A stretch of DNA of 64,000 nucleotides, taken from assembly GCA_016714605.1 (NCBI GenBank), contig JADKDL010000016.1:76820-140819 (forward strand), read 5' to 3'. The notes beneath the pieces were generated by a model. The model was not told the DNA's origin. It made no database searches and worked only from the letters and a program-made list of their open reading frames with translations. Both the position numbers and the translations under genes were made by a program. The first letter of the stretch is position 1; every line of letters begins with the position of its first letter. The stretch comes from Bacteroidales bacterium (GTDB lineage Bacteria; Bacteroidota; Bacteroidia; Bacteroidales; UBA1715). Shown here in pieces: positions 1 through 6,962 of the stretch.

Positions 1-936
1 CATGGTGGAACTGTAATTGGAACTGCTAATGAAATCAACGGTCTTACTTTAGGTTCTGTTGGTAGTAAAACAAAACTAAGATTTATTGAAGTTATTTCTA
101 ATGGTGACGATGGCATAGAATTTTTTGGTGGTACTGTTGACTTAAAATATGCTCGTATTATGTCTTGTCAAGATGATTATCTTGATTGGGATCAAGGTTA
201 CACAGGTAGAATTCAACACGTTATTGGAGTTCAATTGCCTGCTGGAATATCTGGTGCAACAGGAGAAGCTGCTGTAGGTTATGGCGATAACGGTATTGAA
301 GCTGACGGTGACGATGGAACTGCTTACCCTCGACCTTGGTTATCTCACCCGGTTGTTAGTAATGTTACTATTATTGGTAATGATGCTGATAATACTACCG
401 GTGATGTAGCTCTGGAATTGAAAGAAAGAGATGCTTCTCAAATTTATAATTCAATATTTGCTAATTTCCATACTGGTATCAAAAGATCTGGAACTCCACT
501 TCCTACATCAGTAGTAAAAAACTGTACATTCGTAAGTATGACAGTGAATCAATCTCCTGCTACTCCTGCAGAAGACGCTTCTAACACATTTGCTGCAACT
601 TTAGGTGGTTTCGATCCTACCTTCCAAATAGGTATGAACAATGCTGTAGCTGCTAATGATTATTATGATGTAAAACCTTCATCTGGTGGTACTGTATTCC
701 CTATAACTGATACTTGGTTTGATGCTGTTACTTATAGAGGTGCTGTTAATCCTTCTTCTGCTATGTGGTGGAATATGTCTGAATGTACTGCTGCAATAAA
801 AGGTATTGCTAATGCTTCTGCTCCAGTTACTGAAACAGCTAATAATGCTAGCAAAGTAAATCTTCCTGACCTTAATGGTGACGGTGTTGTAAATGGTGCT
901 GATTTCAATATTCTTGTTGCTTATATTGGTCAATAG
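1..936 (+). CDS. Beta-helix surface protein with C-terminal dockerin-like loop (5' end outside window)
   Basis: The reading frame is open from base 1, so the window holds only the last 311 residues. They align almost residue for residue with residues 214-524 of the neighbouring gene at 1726-3300. The motif DDGIEFFGGTVDLKYA and the following QDDYLDWDQGY stretch are typical of a Bacteroidota right-handed beta-helix family exported to the cell surface. The last 22 residues contain DLNGDGVVNGADFNIL, one dockerin/EF-hand-like calcium loop; a normal type I dockerin has two. No T9SS C-terminal sorting domain is seen. The first ATG in the window (160) is internal and not a start. It is a tandem paralogue of the next gene, with differences concentrated in its 5' part. 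The precise function is unknown; surface adhesion or assembly on a scaffold is inferred. Confidence 0.8.
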   Translation, partial: HGGTVIGTANEINGLTLGSVGSKTKLRFIEVISNGDDGIEFFGGTVDLKYARIMSCQDDYLDWDQGYTGRIQHVIGVQLPAGISGATGEAAVGYGDNGIEADGDDGTAYPRPWLSHPVVSNVTIIGNDADNTTGDVALELKERDASQIYNSIFANFHTGIKRSGTPLPTSVVKNCTFVSMTVNQSPATPAEDASNTFAATLGGFDPTFQIGMNNAVAANDYYDVKPSSGGTVFPITDTWFDAVTYRGAVNPSSAMWWNMSECTAAIKGIANASAPVTETANNASKVNLPDLNGDGVVNGADFNILVAYIGQ

Positions 937-958
937 TTATTCGTATTTATTGATTTTT

Positions 959-1017
959 AGTCTTATTAAATGGCTTCATACTATTGGTATGGTCATTTAA
1001 TAAGACTCTTTTTTTAT
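959..1017 (+). terminator. Rho-independent terminator after first beta-helix gene
   Basis: Arms AGTCTTATTAAATG (959-972) and CATTTAATAAGACT (994-1007) pair perfectly over 14 bp and are followed by CTTTTTTTATT. It sits 22 bases after the stop codon. A related hairpin follows the paralogous gene at 3312-3355. Confidence 0.85.
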
Positions 1018-1029
1018 TGCCAACTGCTC

Positions 1030-1092
1030 ATTGACGGTTGCACCGTCAATTTATTTAACCTTGCATTGCTTCCATGGTGTTCTGCACCGTGG
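1030..1092. repeat. Two short hairpins in the intergenic region
   Basis: ATTGACGGT (1030-1038) and ACCGTCAAT (1042-1050) form a perfect 9-bp stem with a 3-base loop. CCATGGTG (1072-1079) and CACCGTGG (1085-1092) form an 8-bp stem with one G-T type mismatch. Neither has a T-run. They lie between the terminator and the larger repeat cluster and are probably part of the same mobile intergenic-repeat material. The open frame over 970-1173 is not credible as a gene. Confidence 0.5.
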
Positions 1093-1190
1093 TTTGTAAT
1101 ACCTTATTTGTATAATAATGTAGGACGTCTCGTCCGGTCAATTCGCAATAATTTTTTTCAATGTTTTTTCTAATCTTTTAATTCGAACAT

Positions 1191-1446
1191 CCGGTATGGG
1201 CAAACCTATGTGTTTGCCCTAATTCTTAAAATATTGTTTGCCCTAAATGTAATAATGTTATTTGCTCTATATGTAATAATTTTTGATTAATAGGGTAGCC
1301 ACATAAGGCTACCCCTACCGGAGTTCGGTGAATAACCGGTAGGGGCAACCCTGTGTGGTTGCCCTAGCTGTCGTAATGTGTTTGAGATATTGTATTATAT
1401 GGTAGCCACAAGAGCTACCCCTACATGAGTTCGGTGAAAAACCAGT
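1191..1446. repeat. Cluster of REP-like inverted repeats
   Basis: Three related units are present. Unit 1 (1191-1220) contains GGGCAAACCTATGTGTTTGCCC. Unit 2 (1293-1365) reads GGGTAGCC...GGCTACCCCTACCGG, then a spacer AGTTCGGTGAATAA, then CCGGTAGGGGCAACCC...GGTTGCCC, so two small hairpins sit inside a larger inverted repeat (CCCCTACCGG/CCGGTAGGGG). Unit 3 (1401-1446) repeats GTAGCCACA..GCTACCCCTAC and AGTTCGGTGAA and then decays. GC content is far above its surroundings. The architecture is that of REP/BIME-type or MITE-like intergenic repeats, which are often carried between genes by a trans-acting transposase. The intergenic region 937-1725 otherwise holds only a terminator, two small hairpins and the next gene's leader. 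Confidence 0.7.
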
Positions 1447-1673
1447 AATATTTTGTTATTCTCGTGAAAGCTTATAATACACCATCAGGTTAAAATAATG
1501 TTAAACTAATGTATGTTAATTGTTCATTTTTTGATTTGTTCATATATTAGTTTATTTGAATTAAATAGCATGAAATCAGTTCAATAAATCATATTATTCC
1601 CAATTCCTTCCAAAGCATAAAATAACAATTCTTTAATCTGATTTTAAGGTCAAATACATATTACATGATGATA

Positions 1674-1701
1674 TTTGTCACAGTTACTTTTAATATGTTT
1701 C
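1674..1701 (+). promoter_or_regulatory. Possible promoter for the second beta-helix gene
   Basis: TTTG (1674-1677) and TATGTTTC (1694-1701) match 7 of 8 positions of the Bacteroidota -7 consensus TAnnTTTG, but the 16-base spacing is slightly short. The ATG follows 24 bases later in an A-rich leader. Confidence 0.4.
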
Positions 1702-1725
1702 ACTTAAAAATTTAGTTAAAATCAA

Positions 1726-3300
1726 ATGAAAAAAATGAAAAATGCAAGCAAATTGCTTGTTGGTGCTGTCTTAGCACTTGGTTCTATGGCCGCTCAGGCT
1801 CAAAAACCTTATTCTTGTGGTACTTGTCCTGCTCTTGCTGACAGACCAGAAGTTCTTCTATCTACACTTGCTGATGCAAATGGTAATTTAACAGGAGATC
1901 ATACACTCCTAACTTGCGACAAATTGTATATCTTAGACAAAAAGATATATGTTGGTAATGGCGATACTTTAACAATACTTCCGGGTACAGTTGTTAAAGC
2001 TACTGCTCAAACAGGTCTTACTTCTTCTGCTCTTATCGTTACTAGGGGTGGAAAAATATTTGCTGAAGGTTCTGAGTGTTCTCCTATCATTTTCACTTCT
2101 GTTAGTGATCCTTTAGATGGAACTTATTCTTTTACAAACAAAGAAACTTGGGGTGGAATCATAATCTTAGGAAAAGCTCACAACACAGTTGCTGCTGGTG
2201 AACTTAACCCTGAAAACCCTAACTATGTAATTGGTGGTACTACTTATGGTATAGCTGCTATTGAAGGTGTAGCTCCAACTGATCCTAGAAACTGGTATGG
2301 TGCTGCTAATGGTGCTTTCGTAAATGATGACAATTCTGGTTCTCTTTGCTATGTTTCTATTCGTCATGGTGGAACTGTAATTGGAACTGCTAACGAAATC
2401 AACGGTCTTACTTTAGGTTCTGTTGGTAGTAAAACAAAACTTAGATTTATTGAAGTTATTTCTAATGGCGACGATGGTATCGAATTTTTCGGTGGTACTG
2501 TTGACTTAAAATATGCTCGTATTATGTCTTGTCAAGATGATTATCTTGATTGGGATCAAGGTTACACAGGTAGAATTCAACACGTTCTTGGTGTTCAAAT
2601 GCCTGCTGGAATATCTGGTGCAACTGGTGAAGCTGCTTTAGGTTATGGAGACAATGGTCTTGAAGCTGACGGTGACGATGGAACTGCTTATGCTCGTGCT
2701 TGGTTATCTAACCCATTAGTTAGTAATGTTACTATTTTAGGTAATGATGCTGATAATGCTACTGGTGACGTTGCTCTTGAATTGAAAGAAAGAGATGCTT
2801 CTGAAATATACAATTCAATATTTGCTAATTTCCATACTGGTATCAAAAGATCTGGAACTCCACTTCCTACATCAGTAGTAAAAAACTGTACATTCGTTAG
2901 TATGACAGTAAATCAATCTCCTGCTACTCCTGCTGAAGACGCTTCTAACACATTTGCTGCAACTTTAGGTGGTTTCGATCCTACCTTCCAAATAGGTATG
3001 AACAATGCTGTAGCTGCTAATGATTATTATGATGTAAAACCTTCATCTGGTGGTAATGTATTCCCTATAACTGATACTTGGTTTGATGCTGTTACTCATA
3101 GAGGTGCTGTTAATCCTTCTTCTGCTATGTGGTGGAATATGTCTGAATGTACTGCTGCAATAAAAGGTATTGCTAATGCTTCTGCTCCAGTTACTGAAAC
3201 AGCTAATAATGCTAGCAAAGTAAATCTTCCTGACCTTAATGGTGACGGTGTTGTAAATGGTGCTGATTTCAATATTCTTGTTGCTTATATTGGTCAATAA
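1726..3300 (+). CDS. Secreted beta-helix surface protein with C-terminal dockerin-like loop
   Basis: This is a 524-residue protein. Residues 1-26 are a signal peptide ending in AAQAQ. A Cys pair (CGTC) follows, then a 'measured-gradient' start (DGDTLTILPGTVVKA-like segment, residues about 75-95) and a right-handed beta-helix to about residue 480, with the family hallmarks WGGIIILGKA, SIRHGG, NEINGLTLG and DDGIEFFGG. Residues 503-524 (DLNGDGVVNGADFNIL...) form one dockerin-like calcium loop at the extreme C terminus. No T9SS type A sorting domain is visible, unlike the two proteins encoded just downstream, which carry cohesin-like domains. I infer that it is displayed by docking to one of those scaffolds, or that this tail is itself the anchoring signal. 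Codons are strongly biased to T-ending forms (GCT, ACT, GGT), suggesting high expression. Confidence 0.8.
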   Translation: MKKMKNASKLLVGAVLALGSMAAQAQKPYSCGTCPALADRPEVLLSTLADANGNLTGDHTLLTCDKLYILDKKIYVGNGDTLTILPGTVVKATAQTGLTSSALIVTRGGKIFAEGSECSPIIFTSVSDPLDGTYSFTNKETWGGIIILGKAHNTVAAGELNPENPNYVIGGTTYGIAAIEGVAPTDPRNWYGAANGAFVNDDNSGSLCYVSIRHGGTVIGTANEINGLTLGSVGSKTKLRFIEVISNGDDGIEFFGGTVDLKYARIMSCQDDYLDWDQGYTGRIQHVLGVQMPAGISGATGEAALGYGDNGLEADGDDGTAYARAWLSNPLVSNVTILGNDADNATGDVALELKERDASEIYNSIFANFHTGIKRSGTPLPTSVVKNCTFVSMTVNQSPATPAEDASNTFAATLGGFDPTFQIGMNNAVAANDYYDVKPSSGGNVFPITDTWFDAVTHRGAVNPSSAMWWNMSECTAAIKGIANASAPVTETANNASKVNLPDLNGDGVVNGADFNILVAYIGQ

Positions 3301-3311
3301 TACATTCTAAT

Positions 3312-3355
3312 ATCTTATTAAATGGCTTATTTATAGCAAAGTCATTTAATAAGAT
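3312..3355 (+). terminator. Hairpin after second beta-helix gene
   Basis: Arms ATCTTATTAAATG (3312-3324) and CATTTAATAAGAT (3343-3355) pair perfectly. The sequence matches the stem after the first copy, so the duplication includes the 3' flank. The T-run is missing here (GTTTCTATAAAC follows), so it may be a weak terminator or an mRNA-stabilising stem with partial read-through into the scaffold gene at 3409. Confidence 0.6.
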
Positions 3356-3408
3356 GTTTCTATAAACATTTAAAAAAATAGTTATAAATAAATAAAAATT
3401 ACAAAAAA

Positions 3409-6400
3409 ATGAAAAAATTAGCTTTAGGATTGTTTCTTGCTTTTGCAGGAACGTCTTTATTCGGTCAAGTGTTTGACGAAGCAAATGGAATGAAAGGTTT
3501 AATAGTTGACGAAATTCCTGTTCCAGCTTCTTTAGTTGGTACTCAGGGTTTAACTGCAAACCATAAAACCTATAGATTCTTTGTTGAAATGGGTGCAGGT
3601 TATGAGTTGATGTCTGTTTTTGCTACCCCAGATAACGATGCGCATATTAATACAACTACTACTTTTTGGAATGATGAAAATGGAGATGTAAATCCACAAA
3701 CTTCGGCATATAGACCGCTTCCAACTCCAACTGATGCAAAATATTATGACTCTTGGGTAACTATAGGTGGTATTAGTGCAACTACAGCTAGAACTCAATT
3801 TATACCTCTTGCTGATGATACTAATGGTGATGGTTATATGGCAACTCCAACAGCAGTTCCATTTGCTATTACTTTCCTTCCAGGTGTTACCGATGCTTTA
3901 GGTACTCATTTTGGTTATGAAGTTAGTCCTGATGGTAATTGGTCTACAGTTGATGCTCAGTATCTTGTTATGGGAAGCGTTGCTGGTGTAACTCCAAGAA
4001 ATGCTGTTTGTATAGGTCAATTTACTACTGATGGTTATCTTGATTATCAATTTACTTTCGCAGTTAAAATTACTGGAACACCTATATTTAGAGAGTATGT
4101 TCACACAAACGAATTTACAGATGTTCATGTATTAGCTCCTGAGAAAGTTCGTTGGAACAACGCTCCTGATGCTGCACCTGCTCTTAATATAGTTGCACCT
4201 GCTTCTATTAATAAAGGACAAACAGTTGCTATCACTGGTACTGCTACTGATAACGTAAATGTATCTAGCATTGCTTTCAGTGTTAATGGTGTTGTTGTTG
4301 AAACTATCACTACTACTGGTAATGCTAATGTTTCTGTACCTTATAGCTTCTCTTGGACATGTCCAGGTGGTTCTTCTGCTATATTTGCTGTAACTGCTAT
4401 TGATAATAGAAACCAAGCAACTACTCAAACAGCTACTGCTACTATAGTTGACGCTAATCCTACAATAGTTGATTTCGTTGCTCCTAATACTGATACTGCA
4501 GTTAACATGAATCCTTTCACAGTACTTGTAAGAGCTACTGATGCTGACGAAACTATCTCTGGTGTTACTATTAATGGTCAAGTTGCTACTGCTTTAGCTA
4601 ACGGTCTTTATTCAATTGTTTACACTCCAACTGTAGGTGCAAGAACTATTTCTGCTTCTGCTACTGTAAACCTTATTTCTGGTGGAACTGCTGCTATTTC
4701 TGCAACTTCTGGAACTATAACAGCTACTAACGCTGCTCCTGCAATCAGCTTCGCAACTCCTGTTGCTCCTTTTAGTATTGTAATTTTAAATGATACTACT
4801 TTTGTAGTTAATGCTACTGATGCTGACGGTTCTGTTGCTAGAGTTGATTTCTTCATTGGAAATGCTACTACACCTTCTTTCACTGATAATGATGGAACTG
4901 ATGGTTTCTCTTTCAATTGGGCTGGTTCTTCTGCTGTAAACCCTGCATTTGCTGTTAGAGCTCGTGCTACTGATAATAATGGTGCTCAAACTTCTGCTAC
5001 TATTACTTTCGCAGTTGCTTTCCCTAATAACGGTCCTGCTTATGCTATTGAAAGTGTAACTACTTTCTGTTCTTCTGCTGATGTATTCTGCTTACCTATG
5101 GTAACTACAAAAGCTGTTGTTGGTGTTACTGGTTATGATGTTGAATTGAAATATGACAATTCAAAAGTTTCTCCTACAGGTATTGTTACTGCTGGTGAAG
5201 ATTTGATTGCTGACAGAGATTTTACTTCTTACAAAATTAATGTTGTAGGTGATACAATGGTTCGTGTTTCTTTATTCTTTAACGGAACTGCTCCTGCTGG
5301 TTCTTCTTTCAATGGTAATGGTACTGTTTTCTGTGTTGAATTCTCTAGAAACTATAACTTTGGTGATGTTGATACTGCTGAATTTACTATGCCTGTTGTA
5401 GAAGAAAGTTATCCTACTTATGTAATGCAAACTTCTGCAATTGCTGGAAATTATTATTCTATAAAAGAAACTGAATTCAATGGTGCTATTTCTTTCTGGT
5501 CAGATAACAAAAGAATGTCTTTTGTACCTACTGTAAATGATACAACTCAAATATATGGTATAGATGCTCCAACTGTTGTTGCTGCTACTGTTGATGCTAA
5601 CGGTGCATTCACTTATGATATCGCTAGTGGTGAAAGTATCATGATAAAAAGAGATGTAACTAACTCTTATGATGTTCAAACTGTTATTTCTGGTCAAGAT
5701 GCTTATTATACTGCTCTTGTAACTGTAGAAGATGAAAGCTTTATTCCTAATGTTTACCAAATAGTAGCAATGGATGTTAACCGTGACGGTCAAGTATCTG
5801 CTGGGGATATTACTCAAATGCAACAAAGAACTGTAGCTAACATTGGAGAATTTACTCAAAACAGTGCTGTTGCAAAAACTGACTGGGTATTTGTTCCATC
5901 TAGAACTATTCTTGAAGACTTCTCTTATAGAGTATCTGAAAACTATCCTTTAACTGATGGTATTGGTTATTCTAGAAAAAGAGTTCCTACTGTTGAAGAT
6001 GAAATTGCTCTTCCAATTGAAGGTACAGATTGTCCTATTATCAGCGACGAAAACTATAAAGGTATCCTTTTAGGCGACGTTACTGGTAACTACGCTGCTG
6101 CTGCTAATAGCCCATTATTCAAATCTGGTGAAGAAGCTGCTTCTTTATCTTTTGATATTAGTGAAGTTGTTAATGGTAAAGTAACTATTACTGTAACTGC
6201 TAGTTCTGAAGTAAATATCGAATCTTATGATTTCAATATGTCTTTTGATTCTGAAAAATTTGCTTATGATTCTACTAAAACTAAAATGTTTGGTGTTGGT
6301 AAATGTGGAAACTCTAAAGTTGATACTTTAAGTTGTACTGCTTTTAACACAGGTAAATTGAAAAATGGTCAAATAGTTACTTTAGTTTTTGACGCTGTTG

Positions 6401-6729
6401 AAGCTATGAAAAAAGGAGATATCTCTTTCAAAACTGGTTTAATCAACGAAAAAGCTGTAGTTATGAATGTAACTGAACAAGAAATTGAACTTGGTTTAGA
6501 TGCTGCTTCTCTTGAAGTATCTGTAAGTCCAGTTCCTGCTACTGAAGAATTAAATGTTTCTGTATCTGAAGTAGCTACTATTCAATTAGTATCTATGTTA
6601 GGTATCGTTATTTATGAAGTAGAAGCTTCTCAAGTTTCTATTCCTGTAAGCGCTCTAGCTGCTGGTTCTTATGTAGTTAAAGTTATAAACGGAGCTCAAG
6701 TAGTTGAGAAAACTGTTATAATTAAATAA
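3409..6729 (+). CDS. T9SS-sorted scaffold-like protein: Ig-like, cohesin-like and dockerin-like domains
   Basis: This is an 1106-residue protein with a signal peptide (residues 1-20, ending SLFGQ). Residues 20-250 form a domain I do not recognise. Three Ig-like domains follow (about 255-355, 355-450, 450-540; the first and third carry motifs of the NKGQTVAITGTATD and ATDADGSVARVDFFIG type). From about residue 545 a cohesin-like beta-sandwich is recognisable (GYDVELKYDNSKVSP, then NGNGTVFCVEF). At about residue 788, MDVNRDGQVSAGDITQMQQR is a dockerin-like calcium loop, and LGDVTGNY some 100 residues later may be the second loop. A second cohesin-like sandwich precedes a type A T9SS sorting domain (about 1035-1106, SPVPATEELNV...GSYVVKV). 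The protein is therefore expected to be anchored on the outer surface. It lies 108 bases after the dockerin-ended beta-helix gene. Its T-rich third positions match the beta-helix genes. Confidence 0.8.
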   Translation: MKKLALGLFLAFAGTSLFGQVFDEANGMKGLIVDEIPVPASLVGTQGLTANHKTYRFFVEMGAGYELMSVFATPDNDAHINTTTTFWNDENGDVNPQTSAYRPLPTPTDAKYYDSWVTIGGISATTARTQFIPLADDTNGDGYMATPTAVPFAITFLPGVTDALGTHFGYEVSPDGNWSTVDAQYLVMGSVAGVTPRNAVCIGQFTTDGYLDYQFTFAVKITGTPIFREYVHTNEFTDVHVLAPEKVRWNNAPDAAPALNIVAPASINKGQTVAITGTATDNVNVSSIAFSVNGVVVETITTTGNANVSVPYSFSWTCPGGSSAIFAVTAIDNRNQATTQTATATIVDANPTIVDFVAPNTDTAVNMNPFTVLVRATDADETISGVTINGQVATALANGLYSIVYTPTVGARTISASATVNLISGGTAAISATSGTITATNAAPAISFATPVAPFSIVILNDTTFVVNATDADGSVARVDFFIGNATTPSFTDNDGTDGFSFNWAGSSAVNPAFAVRARATDNNGAQTSATITFAVAFPNNGPAYAIESVTTFCSSADVFCLPMVTTKAVVGVTGYDVELKYDNSKVSPTGIVTAGEDLIADRDFTSYKINVVGDTMVRVSLFFNGTAPAGSSFNGNGTVFCVEFSRNYNFGDVDTAEFTMPVVEESYPTYVMQTSAIAGNYYSIKETEFNGAISFWSDNKRMSFVPTVNDTTQIYGIDAPTVVAATVDANGAFTYDIASGESIMIKRDVTNSYDVQTVISGQDAYYTALVTVEDESFIPNVYQIVAMDVNRDGQVSAGDITQMQQRTVANIGEFTQNSAVAKTDWVFVPSRTILEDFSYRVSENYPLTDGIGYSRKRVPTVEDEIALPIEGTDCPIISDENYKGILLGDVTGNYAAAANSPLFKSGEEAASLSFDISEVVNGKVTITVTASSEVNIESYDFNMSFDSEKFAYDSTKTKMFGVGKCGNSKVDTLSCTAFNTGKLKNGQIVTLVFDAVEAMKKGDISFKTGLINEKAVVMNVTEQEIELGLDAASLEVSVSPVPATEELNVSVSEVATIQLVSMLGIVIYEVEASQVSIPVSALAAGSYVVKVINGAQVVEKTVIIK

Positions 6730-6757
6730 TTTTTGATTGATTGAAATGTTTCATTTC

Positions 6758-6785
6758 GCCCCGGTGCATAACCGGGGCTTTTTTT
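6758..6785 (+). terminator. Rho-independent terminator
   Basis: Perfect stem GCCCCGGT (6758-6765), loop GCATA, ACCGGGGC (6771-6778), followed by seven T. It ends the scaffold gene's transcript. The remaining bases to 6962 are AT-rich leader with no further feature seen. Confidence 0.95.
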
Positions 6786-6962
6786 ATGGCCTTTCGTGTT
6801 TTTGAAATGCACAATGTTTTAATGTCCTGATTATGTTAAGTTTAAGTATTTGTTTTTTGTTTTATTTAGTTTAGATAAAAATTGATTGGGTGTGAGATTT
6901 TTATTAGTTCTTTCGGCTGTATTGCAATGCAGTTGGTGTGTATGTGTGTAAAATAATTTGTA

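Noticed and set aside
970..1173. Open frame of 67 codons on the plus strand
   Set aside because: It runs through a terminator hairpin and two short inverted repeats, has no protein-like composition and no homologous frame after the second paralogue.
1191..1446. CRISPR array
   Set aside because: The units are inverted, unequal and unevenly spaced with no unique spacers of constant length and no cas genes.
3269..3559. Minus-strand frame of 96 codons between the beta-helix and scaffold genes
   Set aside because: It overlaps the coding starts and ends of two strong plus-strand genes and crosses the hairpin; composition is antisense-like.
4132..5859. Several long minus-strand frames inside the scaffold gene
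   Set aside because: They are antisense shadows created by the T-ending codon bias (few stops in the opposite strand), rich in Ser/Asn/Ile with no motifs.
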